Positions 24,821 to 34,260 of a stretch of 48,958 bases of DNA are shown here, piece after piece. The position numbers were made by a program, and so were the translations under genes. Every line of letters begins with the position of its first letter. Position 1 is the stretch's first letter. Below the pieces are notes generated by a model, which saw only the letters and a program-made list of their open reading frames with translations, did not search any database and was not told the origin of the DNA. Source of the DNA: Cedecea neteri NBRC 105707 = ATCC 33855 (GTDB taxonomy: Bacteria; Pseudomonadota; Gammaproteobacteria; Enterobacterales; Enterobacteriaceae); the NCBI RefSeq assembly GCF_001571265.1, contig NZ_BCTL01000047.1:1-48958 (forward strand), read 5' to 3'.

Positions 24821-25258
24821 ATGCCGCAGATTAGCCGTACTGCTTTGGTGCCCTACAGCGCCGAGCAGATGTACCAGTTAGTAAACGACGTGAATTCGTA
24901 CCCGGAATTTTTACCTGGCTGCACCGGTAGCCGGGTGATTGACGCATCGGCTAATCAGATGACGGCGGCGGTCGACGTTTCAAAAGCTGGGATCAGAAAA
25001 ACTTTTACTACCCGTAATACCCTGACCGACAATCAGAGCATCCTGATGCAGCTGGTGGATGGCCCCTTCAAAAAGCTGATGGGCGGCTGGAAGTTCACGC
25101 CGCTTAGCGAAGATGCCTGCCGGATTGAGTTCCAGCTTGATTTCGAATTTACCAATAAGCTGATTGAGCTGGCCTTTGGCCGTATCTTTAAAGAGCTTGC
25201 CGGTAGCATGGTTCAGGCATTCACCACCCGCGCCAAAGAGGTTTACCGTGTCGCGTGA
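24821..25258 (+). CDS. ratA: RatA, START/SRPBCC-fold protein (ribosome association factor)
   Basis: A 145-residue protein with the coenzyme Q-binding/START-like fold ([19 protein letters not shown] near the N-terminus, and [17 protein letters not shown] in the middle). E. coli RatA is reported to bind 50S subunits and block subunit joining; it is the bacterial relative of the mitochondrial Coq10. The ATG at 24821 has AGGAATTGTT upstream. Its last codons overlap the start of ratB by 11 bp, so the two are coupled. Confidence 0.95.
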   Translation: MPQISRTALVPYSAEQMYQLVNDVNSYPEFLPGCTGSRVIDASANQMTAAVDVSKAGIRKTFTTRNTLTDNQSILMQLVDGPFKKLMGGWKFTPLSEDACRIEFQLDFEFTNKLIELAFGRIFKELAGSMVQAFTTRAKEVYRVA

Positions 25259-25538
25259 GATTCAGGTTGAGGTGGTTTACGCGCTACCGCAAAAACAGTA
25301 CCTGCGGCAGGTGAAGCTTGGAGAAGGCAGCACCGTCGAGCAGGCGATTTTTGCCTCTGGTTTGCTTGAGCTTCGCGACGATATCGATCTGACGAAAAAC
25401 AAAGTCGGTGTTTACAGTCGTCCGGTAAAGCTGGGGGATAAGGTGAATGATGGCGATCGGGTTGAGATTTACCGGCCGCTGATTGCTGACCCTAAAGAGC
25501 TACGCCGCCAGCGTGCGGAACGTTCTGCCCAGAAATAA
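25248..25538 (+). CDS. ratB: RatB, RnfH-family ubiquitin-fold protein
   Basis: A 96-residue protein starting at GTG (25248-25250), inside the end of ratA; that start gives exactly the E. coli RatB length and beginning ([13 protein letters not shown]). It has the beta-grasp pattern of the RnfH family ([11 protein letters not shown], then [10 protein letters not shown] and [10 protein letters not shown]). Its biochemical role is unsettled. A longer frame from 25164 would lie within ratA and is unlikely. Confidence 0.95.
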   Translation: MSREIQVEVVYALPQKQYLRQVKLGEGSTVEQAIFASGLLELRDDIDLTKNKVGVYSRPVKLGDKVNDGDRVEIYRPLIADPKELRRQRAERSAQK

Positions 25539-25554
25539 TCCTGCTTTTAAGCAT

Positions 25555-25581
25555 AAAAAAGCCGCTTTCGCGGCTTTTTTT
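25555..25581. terminator. Bidirectional terminator between ratB and bamE
   Basis: GCCGC-TTTC-GCGGC (25561-25574) is flanked by A-run on the left and T-run on the right, so it works for both convergent genes. Confidence 0.93.
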
Positions 25582-25597
25582 GTCCATTGAGTAAACC

Positions 25598-25942
25598 TTA
25601 TTCCCCTTTGGTCAGGGCCGGTTTGTTGTCAATGTTGGTCAGCACGCCGCTGCTGTTGAAGGTCAAGGTCAGCGTTTGCTGAGTCACGTTCTCGTGGCCC
25701 GGCTGCTGGCGGAAGACATAGAACCAGGTATTGGTGCCGAACGGATCGGACATCATTGGCGTCCCGAGGGTGTAGGCAACCTGCTGCTGGGTCATGCCAA
25801 CACGCAGTTTGGACACGTCATTGGGCGCCAGATAGTTACCCTGGTTGATGTCTGGGCGGTAAACCACTCGCTCCAGAGTGGAACAGCCTGCGGTCAACAT
25901 CAGAAGAACCGCTGCGGCAGCAGTCAGCATTTTACAACGCAT
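25598..25942 (-). CDS. bamE: Outer-membrane lipoprotein BamE (SmpA)
   Basis: A 114-residue lipoprotein subunit of the BAM complex that inserts beta-barrel proteins into the outer membrane. Signal peptide with lipobox L-T-A-G-C (Cys20), then the SmpA/OmlA fold with [20 protein letters not shown] and [10 protein letters not shown]. It is convergent with ratB and in the same direction as recN, which is upstream and separated from it by a strong hairpin. Confidence 0.97.
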   Translation of the reverse strand: MRCKMLTAAAAVLLMLTAGCSTLERVVYRPDINQGNYLAPNDVSKLRVGMTQQQVAYTLGTPMMSDPFGTNTWFYVFRQQPGHENVTQQTLTLTFNSSGVLTNIDNKPALTKGE

Positions 25943-26122
25943 AGTGATTTGATTCCTTTTCGGGCCGGAGTAGTGCGTGGCTCATTCGTATTATGCCGAT
26001 GATAATAGACCTTTAAGCAGTTTAAAACCTAAAGGCGCTCAACTCTGACAGTGGGAGCATAAAAAAGTTGGTTGAAAAGGTGGCAGAAAGACGGATTTGT
26101 AAGTGAAGTGAGCGTTTTTTGC

Positions 26123-26155
26123 ACAATGCACGGTGCGGAATACACCGTGCATTGT
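26123..26155. repeat. Perfect 13-bp hairpin at the end of recN
   Basis: ACAATGCACGGTG (26123-26135) pairs without mismatch with CACCGTGCATTGT (26143-26155) across a seven-base loop, six bases beyond the recN stop. In the recN direction it is followed by GCAAAAAA rather than T, so it may block 3' exonucleases rather than end transcription by itself. Confidence 0.7.
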
Positions 26156-26161
26156 AATGCC

Positions 26162-27823
26162 TCAGGCGGCCAGTAGCTCTTTGGCATTCGCCAGCGTGTT
26201 ACGGGTCACTTCACTGCCGCCAAGAAGGCGAGCAAGCTCCTGCAGACGTGCGCGTTTATCCAAAGGCTGCATATGGGTTTCGGTCATTTCTCCATCGGTT
26301 TCTTTGCTGACGAAGAAATGGTGATGGCCGCAACCGGCAACCTGCGGTAAGTGGGTGACGCACATCACTTGGGTAGATTCGCCCAACTGGCGTAGCAGCT
26401 TACCCACCACCGCGGCGGTAGGACCGCTGATCCCCACGTCGACTTCATCGAAGATCAGCGCTGGCGTTTCCATTTTACGGGCGGTAATCACCTGAATTGC
26501 CAGTGCGATGCGGGAGAGTTCACCGCCCGAGGCGACTTTCGCCAGCGGTTGAAGCGGCTGGCCGGGGTTGGTGCTGACGCGGAAATCAATGCGGTCTGCG
26601 CCTTCGGCGGTCAGGTGGTTTTCGTTAAAGTCGGCGTCTATGGCGAGTTTACCGTGCGGCATCGACAGGGAATGCATGCTTTCGGTGATTAACTGGCACA
26701 GCTCATTGGCGTGTTTGACCCGGCTTTGGTGAAGCGCCTGCGCGACGGCAAGCGCCTGCTGGTGGTGCCGGGCAACGGCCTGTAGCAATTCTTCCAGCGA
26801 GCCGGTTTGCTCATCCAGTAACTGCTGTTCATCCAGCAATTTCTGGTGGAAAGCCGGTAGCTCTTCAGGCGTGATGTGGTGCTTACGCGCCAGGGAGATC
26901 TGGCGAGAAATACGCTGTTCCAGCTCGTACAGGCGGTTCGGATCCAAATCCAGACGATCGCAGTAGTGGCGCAGTTCATCGCCGGCTTCGGAAATCTGAA
27001 TCGCGGCCTCTTCCAGCATATCCAGCACGCCAGAGAGCTTGTTATCCATGCCTACCAGTTCATCCACGAGGTGGCGAACGGTATACAGCTGGCTTTGCAA
27101 ATTCGTTTCTTCGCCGTCGGCCAGTACGTCCAGCGCCTGCTGGCTGGTGGAAAGCAGCTGACCGCTGTTGGCGAGGCGTTTGTACTCTTCGTCGATCAGT
27201 TCAAATTCACCGGCAACAGGAGAAAATTCATTCAGCTCTTTCAACTGGTAGTGGAGCAACTCAGCTTTGGCTGAACGCTCTTGTGCGAGTTGCTGATGCT
27301 GGGCCAGCGTGCGGCAGCTTTGGTGCCATTCACGGTAGCGCTCTGCCATCTGCTGAGTCAGCGCCTGTTCACCGGCATAGCCGTCCAGCAGCGTTTTTTG
27401 GTGCTCCGGTTTGAGTAGCAGCTGGTGGGCGTGCTGGCCATGAATCTGGATGAGCAACTGGCCGAGATCGCGCAGTTGGGAAAGGGGCACGGAGGTACCA
27501 TTGATAAACCCCCTGGAGCGCCCATCGCTGCTGATCACGCGACGCAGCAGGCATTCGCTGCCGTCTTCCAGCTGATTTTCTTCCAGCCAGCGTAGCGCCC
27601 CCGGTGTGTCTTTCAGAGAAAAGCGGGCGCAGAGATCCGCGCGATTTGCACCAGAACGCACCATATCTGCTTCCGCACGACCGCCCAGGCACAGGCCCAG
27701 CGCATCTATGGCAATAGATTTGCCGGCACCGGTTTCCCCGGTGATGGCCGTCATCCCGTGATGAAAGTCTATTTCAAGTTCACGAACGATAGCGAAGTTA
27801 CTTATGGTGAGTTGAGCGAGCAT
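26162..27823 (-). CDS. recN: DNA repair protein RecN
   Basis: A 553-residue SMC-like ATPase for double-strand-break repair, the E. coli length, with the start [10 protein letters not shown] at 27823 (a frame extension to 27850 is not supported). N-terminal Walker A G-E-T-G-A-G-K-S at about 31-38, central coiled coil, and a C-terminal half with the S-G-G-E-L-S-R signature and Walker B A-L-I-F-D-E-V-D. Two LexA boxes lie about 150-190 bases upstream, so it is SOS-induced. An ERIC element fills the leader between them and the start, which is unusual. Confidence 0.97.
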   Translation of the reverse strand: MLAQLTISNFAIVRELEIDFHHGMTAITGETGAGKSIAIDALGLCLGGRAEADMVRSGANRADLCARFSLKDTPGALRWLEENQLEDGSECLLRRVISSDGRSRGFINGTSVPLSQLRDLGQLLIQIHGQHAHQLLLKPEHQKTLLDGYAGEQALTQQMAERYREWHQSCRTLAQHQQLAQERSAKAELLHYQLKELNEFSPVAGEFELIDEEYKRLANSGQLLSTSQQALDVLADGEETNLQSQLYTVRHLVDELVGMDNKLSGVLDMLEEAAIQISEAGDELRHYCDRLDLDPNRLYELEQRISRQISLARKHHITPEELPAFHQKLLDEQQLLDEQTGSLEELLQAVARHHQQALAVAQALHQSRVKHANELCQLITESMHSLSMPHGKLAIDADFNENHLTAEGADRIDFRVSTNPGQPLQPLAKVASGGELSRIALAIQVITARKMETPALIFDEVDVGISGPTAAVVGKLLRQLGESTQVMCVTHLPQVAGCGHHHFFVSKETDGEMTETHMQPLDKRARLQELARLLGGSEVTRNTLANAKELLAA

Positions 27824-27836
27824 GACCACCTTCCTG

Positions 27837-27962
27837 TATGAACTCGTCATACTTCAAGCTGCAGGGGTGTTGGCTGCTTTCACTTACCCAGTCACTTACT
27901 CAAGTAAGCTCTTGGGGATGCACTCTCTTGCCGCCTGGCTGCAACTCGAATTATTTAGAGTT
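27837..27962. repeat. ERIC (enterobacterial repetitive intergenic consensus) element in the recN leader
   Basis: About 126 bases with the ERIC hallmarks: the ends TCATACTTCAAGCTGCAG and CTGCAACTCGAATTATTTAG, and the centre CAGTCACTTACTCAAGTAAGCTCTTGGGGAT (27889-27919), which is a palindrome around ACTTACTCAAGTAAG. It forms a large imperfect hairpin. It is between the LexA boxes and the recN start, so it must be in the recN mRNA. Borders are by eye. Confidence 0.88.
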
Positions 27963-27971
27963 CGATTTGGT

Positions 27972-27991
27972 TACTGTATTTTCATACAGTA
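27972..27991 (-). promoter_or_regulatory. LexA (SOS) box 1 of recN
   Basis: TACTGTATTTTCATACAGTA is a perfect match to CTG-N10-CAG with the flanking TA of the LexA consensus. recN in E. coli likewise has more than one SOS box, giving tight repression and strong induction. Confidence 0.95.
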
Positions 27992-27993
27992 TA

Positions 27994-28013
27994 AACTGGT
28001 TTTATATACAGTA
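27994..28013 (-). promoter_or_regulatory. LexA (SOS) box 2 of recN
   Basis: AACTGGTTTTATATACAGTA keeps CTG-N10-CAG but has a weaker left half. It is two bases from box 1, which suggests cooperative or double occupancy. It ends 18 bases from the nadK stop. Confidence 0.85.
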
Positions 28014-28031
28014 AAGTGGCCATGTGGCTTT

Positions 28032-28910
28032 TTAGAACAATTTTTTCGACCAGCCGAGCTTCGAGCTTAATGTGTTGAAATAGCTATAGTCTTTTGGATG
28101 AATCAAGTTGAGGTGGTAGTCGCAGCGGCGAATGAGCACGTCCTCACCTTCCTGTATAGGCAACGCAATCTGGCTGTCGCAGCTGATTTCAAGGTCGCTG
28201 CGCATGTGGGAAAAACGCAGGCGAATGGTGCTGCTGCTGTTGATGACCAGCGGGCGGGCCGAAAGCGTGTGCGGGAACATCGGCACCAGAGTGATTGCAT
28301 CCAGCGACGGCGTCAGGATTGGGCCACCGGCTGAAAGCGAGTAGGCGGTTGAGCCGGTCGGCGTGGAGATAATCAACCCGTCAGAGCGCTGTGAGAACGC
28401 GAAGATTTCGTCGATATAGACTTCGAACTCAATCATATGCGCGACTTTGCCTGGGTGAAGCACCACTTCGTTTATCGCCGTACTGAGCCGCGTGGGAGTA
28501 TCATGCTGGCAGACCTGTGCCTCGAGCAGGAAGCGGCGTTCGGTAATGTAGTGCCCCTCGAGGACGTCCGCCAGCTGCTGTTGTGCATTGTCCGGATCGA
28601 GGTCAGTCAGGAAACCCAGGTTGCCACGGTTGATGCCGATAACTTTGATGTCATAGCGAGCGAGCACCCGAGCGGCGCCCAGCATATTACCATCTCCGCC
28701 GACCACCACGGCCAAATCAGCCTGCTGACCTATCTCCGCCAGCGTGCCGGTCTTCACCTGTTTGAGGTTCAGCTCCTGGGCGATTTGCTGTTCCACCATC
28801 ACTTCATAGCCTTTGGCGCACAGCCAGCGATAGAGCATTTCATGCGTGGTCAGAGCGGTGGGGTGACGAGGATGGCCGACGATACCGATGCAGTTGAAAT
28901 GTTTGTTCAT
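28032..28910 (-). CDS. nadK: NAD kinase
   Basis: A 292-residue enzyme, as in E. coli, phosphorylating NAD to NADP with ATP. The start M-N-K-H-F at 28910 has AGGATA upstream; the frame continues to 29219 but lacks homology there. It has the G-G-D-G-N motif of the family ([13 protein letters not shown]), the [10 protein letters not shown] block and [15 protein letters not shown]. Divergent from grpE and upstream of recN in the same direction. Confidence 0.97.
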   Translation of the reverse strand: MNKHFNCIGIVGHPRHPTALTTHEMLYRWLCAKGYEVMVEQQIAQELNLKQVKTGTLAEIGQQADLAVVVGGDGNMLGAARVLARYDIKVIGINRGNLGFLTDLDPDNAQQQLADVLEGHYITERRFLLEAQVCQHDTPTRLSTAINEVVLHPGKVAHMIEFEVYIDEIFAFSQRSDGLIISTPTGSTAYSLSAGGPILTPSLDAITLVPMFPHTLSARPLVINSSSTIRLRFSHMRSDLEISCDSQIALPIQEGEDVLIRRCDYHLNLIHPKDYSYFNTLSSKLGWSKKLF

Positions 28911-28962
28911 TATCCTGGTGGTCCTTATTCGCAGACGTTCCTGTGACAATATGACAGGTTCC

Positions 28963-28990
28963 CTTGAAACCCTGAAACTGATCCCCATAA
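28963..28990 (+). promoter_or_regulatory. Sigma-32 heat-shock promoter of grpE
   Basis: CTTGAAA (28963-28969), a 13-base spacer, then CCCCATAA (28983-28990): a near-perfect match to the RpoH consensus. It ends 43 bases before the grpE ATG. Confidence 0.93.
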
Positions 28991-29033
28991 TAAGCGAAGC
29001 AGCGAGATGAATGCTAAAAACGCGGAGAATTTC

Positions 29034-29612
29034 ATGAGTAGTAAAGAACAGAAAACACCTAACGAGCAAGCCCCGGAAGATATCGCCATGGATCAGCACG
29101 AAGAAGTCGAGGCCGTAGAAGGTGCCGATGTCGTGGATCCGCGCGACGAAGAGATTGCCAATCTGCAGGCTCAACTGGCTGAAATGAAGCAGCGCGAGCG
29201 TGAGATTGAGCCTCGCCATCAGGCTGACTTAGCTAACCTGCGTCGCCGCACCGAACAGGATATCGAGAAAGCGCACAAGTTCGCCCTGGAAAAATTCGTG
29301 AACGAACTGCTGCCGGTTATCGACAGCCTGGATCGTGCGCTGGAAGTGGCCGACAAGTCCAACCCGGATTTAGCCCCGATGATCGAAGGCATTGAGCTGA
29401 CTCAGAAGTCGATGCTGGATGTGGTTCGCAAGTTCGGCGTGGAAGTGGTAGGCGAGACTAACGTGCCGTTTAACCCGGACGTGCATCAGGCGATTGCGAT
29501 GGTTGAATCTGCTGACGTGGCGCCAAATAACGTGCTGATGGTGATGCAGAAAGGTTATACCCTGAACGGCCGTACTATTCGCGCCGCGATGGTTTCCGTA
29601 GCGAAAGCCTGA
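29034..29612 (+). CDS. grpE: Nucleotide-exchange factor GrpE
   Basis: A 192-residue co-chaperone that releases ADP from DnaK. The ATG at 29034 (M-S-S-K-E-Q-K-T-P) has GGAGA upstream and matches the E. coli start; nine more in-frame codons upstream lack support. The acidic disordered head, long dimer helix, four-helix bundle ([15 protein letters not shown]) and C-terminal beta domain ([23 protein letters not shown]) are present. The helix segment at residues 56-68 reads [14 protein letters not shown] where E. coli has G-I-L-R-V-K-A-E-M-E-N; a proline here is odd. Heat-shock promoter upstream, terminator downstream. Confidence 0.96.
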   Translation: MSSKEQKTPNEQAPEDIAMDQHEEVEAVEGADVVDPRDEEIANLQAQLAEMKQREREIEPRHQADLANLRRRTEQDIEKAHKFALEKFVNELLPVIDSLDRALEVADKSNPDLAPMIEGIELTQKSMLDVVRKFGVEVVGETNVPFNPDVHQAIAMVESADVAPNNVLMVMQKGYTLNGRTIRAAMVSVAKA

Positions 29613-29632
29613 TCCGTTGCCCGAAGTAAAAA

Positions 29633-29656
29633 GCCAGCCCAGCGGCTGGCTTTTTT
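29633..29656. terminator. Terminator between grpE and corB
   Basis: GCCAGCC and GGCTGGC around CAGC, with TTTTTT on the plus side and AAAAA on the other; serves grpE and probably the convergent corB gene, whose stop is five bases away. Confidence 0.92.
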
Positions 29657-29660
29657 ACGT

Positions 29661-30947
29661 CTATTGCTCAACGCTTTGCCGCAGCGGCTTCACCGGCGTG
29701 ACGCGCACCTGCTTAATCATGTTGTCCTGTACGTCGAGAATATCGATGTCGTACTGGCTCAGCCGGATACGAGTACCAGCAGCAGGGATTTCCTGAATCT
29801 CTTCCAGAATCATGCCGTTAACCGTACGCGCATCGTCTTCCGGCAGCGTCCAGTTAAAGGCTTTGTTGAGTTCACGAACGTTGGCGCTGCCTTCGATAAT
29901 GACCGAGCCGTCGTTTTGCGGCGTCACTTCTTCCGCAAGCGTAGGGGACATTGAGGTGGTGAAATCACCCACAATTTCTTCAAGAATATCCTCTACCGTG
30001 ACCAGCCCCTGAATATCGCCGTATTCGTCCACGACCAGGCCGACTTTCTTTTTATTGCGCTGGAATTTCACCAGTTGCACGCTGAGCGGCGTGCCTTCAG
30101 GCACGAAGTAAATCTCATCGGCGGAGCGGAGCATCACCTCTTTAGTGAACTCTTTTTTCTCCGTCATCAGGCGATAGGCTTCACGGACGCGCAGCATGCC
30201 GATGGCATCATCCAGATTGTCGCGGTACAGCACGATGCGTCCGTGCGGGGAGTGCGTTAACTGGCGGACGATGGACTTCCAGTCGTCATTAATATTGATG
30301 CCGACGATTTCGTTCCGCGGCACCATGATGTCGTCGACGCTGACTTTTTCCAGGTCCAGCACCGAGAGCAGCATGTCCTGGTTACGCCGTGAAATCTGCG
30401 AGCGGGATTCATGCACGATGGTGCGCAGCTCATCTTTGCTGAGCGCGGTGCTGATGATGTGATCGACCTTAATGCCGACCATACGCATCAGCAGGCGGGT
30501 AATGGTGTTCAGCAGCCAGACCAGCGGCATCATCAGGAACTGCAGCGGGCCGAGCAGCCAGCTACTTGGATAAGCGACTTTTTCCGGGTACAGCGCGGCG
30601 ATGGTTTTAGGCAGGACTTCGGCAAACACCAGCACGACGAAAGTCAGGACCCCGGTGGCAATCGCCACGCCTGCGTTGCCGTAAAGGCGAATACCGACGA
30701 TGGTTGCCAGCGCGGAAGCAAGAATATTGACCAGATTGTTCCCGATTAACACGAGGCTAATCAGGCGGTCCGGTTTGCGCAGCAATTTTTCAACGCGCTT
30801 CGCTGCCCGGTTGCCCTGTTTGGCGCGGTGGCGCAGGCGGTAGCGGTTTAGCGTCATCATGCCGGTTTCTGAACCGGAGAAGTACGCGGACACCACCACC
30901 ATGATGATCAGGGTGACGATCAGCGTGGTGGTTGAGATGTGTTCCAA
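29661..30947 (-). CDS. yfjD: CNNM/CorC-family membrane protein YfjD (CorB)
   Basis: A 428-residue inner-membrane protein, the E. coli length, starting at TTG (30945-30947) with AAGGAAAT upstream. Residues 1-190 are the DUF21/CNNM transmembrane domain (Y-F-S-G-S-E-T-G-M-M, then L-V-L-I-G-N-N-L-V-N-I); then come two CBS domains with D-D-I-M-V-P-R-N-E, V-D-E-Y-G-D-I-Q-G-L-V-T-V-E-D-I-L-E-E-I-V-G and a C-terminal CorC/HlyC domain (A-R-T-V-N-G-M-I-L-E). The family is linked to magnesium and cobalt efflux or resistance. It follows ypjD by 20 bases, probably one transcription unit. Confidence 0.95.
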   Translation of the reverse strand: MEHISTTTLIVTLIIMVVVSAYFSGSETGMMTLNRYRLRHRAKQGNRAAKRVEKLLRKPDRLISLVLIGNNLVNILASALATIVGIRLYGNAGVAIATGVLTFVVLVFAEVLPKTIAALYPEKVAYPSSWLLGPLQFLMMPLVWLLNTITRLLMRMVGIKVDHIISTALSKDELRTIVHESRSQISRRNQDMLLSVLDLEKVSVDDIMVPRNEIVGININDDWKSIVRQLTHSPHGRIVLYRDNLDDAIGMLRVREAYRLMTEKKEFTKEVMLRSADEIYFVPEGTPLSVQLVKFQRNKKKVGLVVDEYGDIQGLVTVEDILEEIVGDFTTSMSPTLAEEVTPQNDGSVIIEGSANVRELNKAFNWTLPEDDARTVNGMILEEIQEIPAAGTRIRLSQYDIDILDVQDNMIKQVRVTPVKPLRQSVEQ

Positions 30948-30967
30948 AAGAGATTTCCTTTAAGAGA

Positions 30968-31756
30968 TTAGCTAACGAACTGCTGGAGGACACGGCTGCC
31001 AAAATAAGCGAGGGTTAAAATGCCCGCGCCGGCAACGTTAAACCAGACAACGCGACGGCCGCGCCACCCTTCATGATAGTGCCCCCACAGCAAAACGACG
31101 TAGACAAACCAGGCGAGAATCGACAGCACGGCTTTATCGACGTTTTCCATGCTGAACAGGTTTTTCATATAAAAGAGCCCGGTGCAAAGCGTCAACGTCA
31201 GCAGAACCACGCCCACCTGGGTGATATGAAACATTTTACGCTCGATAACCATCAGCGGCGGCATTTCTGCGCTGAACGCCAGCTTTTTGTTTTTCAACTG
31301 GTAGTCAATCCACGCCAGTTGCAAAGCGTATAGCGCGGCGATGATCAGCGTCGCATAGGCAAACAGCGACAGGCCGATGTGCACCATCATCCCCGGCGTG
31401 GCTTCGAGATGGGTGATAAATTCATTGGGCATAAAGGTCGCCAGCGCCAGATTTATCAGCGCAAAGGCGTAAACAATGGGTAACAGTAGCCAGCCGCGAT
31501 TGCGTGAGGCGACAATGGTCATTACCGTACAAATCATCAGGCTGACGAGGGAGCCGACGTTCAGCAGGCTAAGATTTTGCCCGCCATCGACGGTGAAGAA
31601 GCGTGCTTCCAGCGCCAGCGCATGGCTAACCAACGCGATAGCTGCGGATAAAATGGCAAAGCGGCGCCATCCGCTGTTCTTCCGCAGAAGACCGGGAATG
31701 ATCAGCGCAAGGCTGACGGAGTAGGCTACAAGCGCAAGAATGGCGAAAACGGGCAT
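30968..31756 (-). CDS. ypjD: YpjD, inner-membrane protein of the cytochrome c assembly (CcsA/CcmC-like) family
   Basis: A 262-residue protein with about eight membrane helices, starting at M-P-V-F (31756); the frame extends to 31837 but the first 27 residues are not in the E. coli protein. It carries the family blocks L-L-P-I-V-Y-A-F-A-L-I-N, H-I-G-L-S-L-F-A-Y-A-T-L and L-W-G-H-Y-H-E-G-W-R-G-R-R. E. coli makes its c cytochromes by the Ccm system, so the exact role of YpjD is not settled. Divergent from ffh. Confidence 0.93.
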   Translation of the reverse strand: MPVFAILALVAYSVSLALIIPGLLRKNSGWRRFAILSAAIALVSHALALEARFFTVDGGQNLSLLNVGSLVSLMICTVMTIVASRNRGWLLLPIVYAFALINLALATFMPNEFITHLEATPGMMVHIGLSLFAYATLIIAALYALQLAWIDYQLKNKKLAFSAEMPPLMVIERKMFHITQVGVVLLTLTLCTGLFYMKNLFSMENVDKAVLSILAWFVYVVLLWGHYHEGWRGRRVVWFNVAGAGILTLAYFGSRVLQQFVS

Positions 31757-31923
31757 ATTAAGGTGTCGGTCAAATTGGCCAGAGAACAAAAAAGTCAGTA
31801 TAACGTTACCTGTCGCCTGCTCCAACCGTTGGATCACACCCGAGGCGGCTTCATGATATAATCCGCCAAATTCAGTTTTGTGTCGCGAGCTGCGGCCCCA
31901 GTTACCACGTTAGGCAAAATACC

Positions 31924-33285
31924 ATGTTTGATAATTTAACAGACCGTCTGTCGCGTACCCTGCGCAATATTAGCGGCCGTGGGCGGCTAACCGAAGAAAA
32001 CGTTAAAGAGACGCTGCGCGAAGTGCGCATGGCGCTGCTGGAGGCGGACGTTGCGCTGCCGGTGGTGCGTGACTTTATCAACCGCGTGAAAGAAAAAGCG
32101 GTTGGTCATGAAGTCAACAAAAGCCTGACCCCGGGCCAGGAGTTCGTCAAAATCGTTCGCGCTGAACTGGTTTCAGCGATGGGCGAAGAGAACAGCAGCC
32201 TGAACCTGGCGGCACAGCCACCGGCCGTTGTACTGATGGCGGGCCTGCAGGGGGCGGGTAAAACGACCAGCGTCGCTAAGTTAGGTAAGTTCCTGCGCGA
32301 AAAGCAGAAGAAAAAAGTGTTAGTGGTTTCGGCGGACGTTTATCGCCCTGCGGCGATCAAACAGCTGGAAACCCTGGCTCAGCAGGTTGAGGTCGACTTC
32401 TTCCCATCTGACGCTCAGCAAAAGCCTGTCGATATCGTTAACGCCGCGCTGAAAGAAGCGAAGCTGAAGTTCTACGACGTGCTGCTGGTGGATACCGCCG
32501 GTCGTCTGCACGTAGACGAAGCGATGATGGACGAAATCAAACAGGTTCATGCTGCAATTAAGCCGGTAGAAACGCTGTTTGTAGTTGATGCCATGACCGG
32601 CCAGGATGCGGCGAATACCGCGAAGGCGTTTAACGAAGCGCTGCCGCTGACCGGCGTAGTACTGACCAAAGTGGACGGCGACGCTCGCGGTGGTGCTGCA
32701 CTGTCGATTCGCCATATCACCGGCAAGCCAATCAAGTTCCTCGGCGTGGGCGAGAAAACCGAAGCGCTGGAGCCGTTCCACCCGGATCGTATTGCCTCCC
32801 GTATCCTCGGCATGGGCGACGTGCTGTCGCTGATCGAAGATATCGAAAGCAAGGTTGATCGCGCGCAGGCTGAGAAACTTGCCACCAAGCTGAAAAAAGG
32901 CGACGGCTTCGACCTGACCGACTTCCTCGAACAGCTTAAGCAGATGAAAAACATGGGCGGCATGGCTAGCATGATGAGCAAGCTGCCGGGCATGGGCCAG
33001 CTGCCGGACAACGTCAAATCCCAGATGGACGACAAAGTTCTGGTTCGCATGGAGGCGATTATCAGCTCGATGACGCTGAAAGAACGTGCGCAGCCGGACA
33101 TCATTAAAGGCTCCCGCAAGCGCCGTATCGCGCAGGGTTCCGGCATGCAGGTGCAGGACGTTAACCGCTTACTGAAGCAGTTTGACGACATGCAGCGCAT
33201 GATGAAGAAAATGAAGAAAGGCGGTATGGCCAAAATGATGCGCGGTATGAAAGGGATGATGCCACCGGGTTTCCCTGGCCGCTAA
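31924..33285 (+). CDS. ffh: Signal recognition particle protein Ffh
   Basis: A 453-residue GTPase, the E. coli length, which with 4.5S RNA targets inner-membrane proteins co-translationally. N domain residues 1-90; G domain with G-L-Q-G-A-G-K-T-T-S (about 102-111), D-T-A-G-R and T-K-V-D; and the methionine-rich M domain at 300-453 that binds signal sequences and RNA (G-M-A-S-M-M-S-K-L-P-G-M, ending M-M-K-K-M-K-K-G-G-M-A-K-M-M-R). All motifs are intact. Confidence 0.98.
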   Translation: MFDNLTDRLSRTLRNISGRGRLTEENVKETLREVRMALLEADVALPVVRDFINRVKEKAVGHEVNKSLTPGQEFVKIVRAELVSAMGEENSSLNLAAQPPAVVLMAGLQGAGKTTSVAKLGKFLREKQKKKVLVVSADVYRPAAIKQLETLAQQVEVDFFPSDAQQKPVDIVNAALKEAKLKFYDVLLVDTAGRLHVDEAMMDEIKQVHAAIKPVETLFVVDAMTGQDAANTAKAFNEALPLTGVVLTKVDGDARGGAALSIRHITGKPIKFLGVGEKTEALEPFHPDRIASRILGMGDVLSLIEDIESKVDRAQAEKLATKLKKGDGFDLTDFLEQLKQMKNMGGMASMMSKLPGMGQLPDNVKSQMDDKVLVRMEAIISSMTLKERAQPDIIKGSRKRRIAQGSGMQVQDVNRLLKQFDDMQRMMKKMKKGGMAKMMRGMKGMMPPGFPGR

Positions 33286-33338
33286 GCTCTTTTCGATTGC
33301 TTTTTACGCCGAAATGAGTAAAATTTTCGGGCTTTTAA

Positions 33339-33647
<309 letters not shown>

Positions 33648-33665
33648 TCTGTCACGGTGGTCATG

Positions 33666-34214
33666 ATGAGCAAGCAACTCGCCGCACAGGTTCCTGTTAA
33701 CCCAATTGTGTTGGGCAAAATGGGCTCCTCCTACGGTATTCGTGGTTGGCTCAGAGTGTTTTCCTCCACCGAAGACGCCGAAAGCATTTTTGACTACCAG
33801 CCCTGGTTTATCCAGCGTGGCGGTCAGTGGCAGCAAGTACAGCTGGAAAGTTGGAAGCACCACAATCAGGATCTGATCATCAAGCTGCAAGGCATTGACG
33901 ATCGGGATGCCGCGAATCTTCTGACCAATTGCGAAATTGTCGTGGATTCAACGCAACTGCCGGCTCTTGACGCGGGTGACTATTACTGGAAAGACCTTAT
34001 GGGCTGCCAGGTAGTAACCACTCAGGGCTACCAGCTCGGTAAAGTCATCGACATGATGGAAACCGGCTCGAATGACGTTCTCGTCATCAAGGCAAACCTG
34101 AAGGATGCATTTGGCATCAAGGAGCGGCTGGTTCCGTTCCTCGATGGGCAGGTTATCAAGAAAGTCGATCTCGCTACTCAAACCATTGAAGTAGATTGGG
34201 ATCCTGGTTTTTAA
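33666..34214 (+). CDS. rimM: Ribosome maturation factor RimM
   Basis: A 182-residue protein, the E. coli length, that assists assembly of the 30S head around S19. N-terminal barrel with [20 protein letters not shown], and C-terminal PRC-barrel domain with [11 protein letters not shown] and [10 protein letters not shown]. The start chosen (M-S-K-Q-L) is three codons after the first in-frame codon. Confidence 0.97.
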   Translation: MSKQLAAQVPVNPIVLGKMGSSYGIRGWLRVFSSTEDAESIFDYQPWFIQRGGQWQQVQLESWKHHNQDLIIKLQGIDDRDAANLLTNCEIVVDSTQLPALDAGDYYWKDLMGCQVVTTQGYQLGKVIDMMETGSNDVLVIKANLKDAFGIKERLVPFLDGQVIKKVDLATQTIEVDWDPGF

Positions 34215-34260
34215 AACTCCGAAATCATACGGTAGTCGCTAGCATAGTGGGGATTGGCTT

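Noticed and set aside
27824-27850. Nine-codon N-terminal extension of RecN
   Set aside because: The extra codons fall within the ERIC border; the 553-residue form from 27823 matches E. coli in length and sequence.
28911-29219. N-terminal extension of NadK by 103 codons
   Set aside because: It runs across the grpE heat-shock promoter and into grpE on the other strand; the known start at 28910 has a ribosome-binding site.
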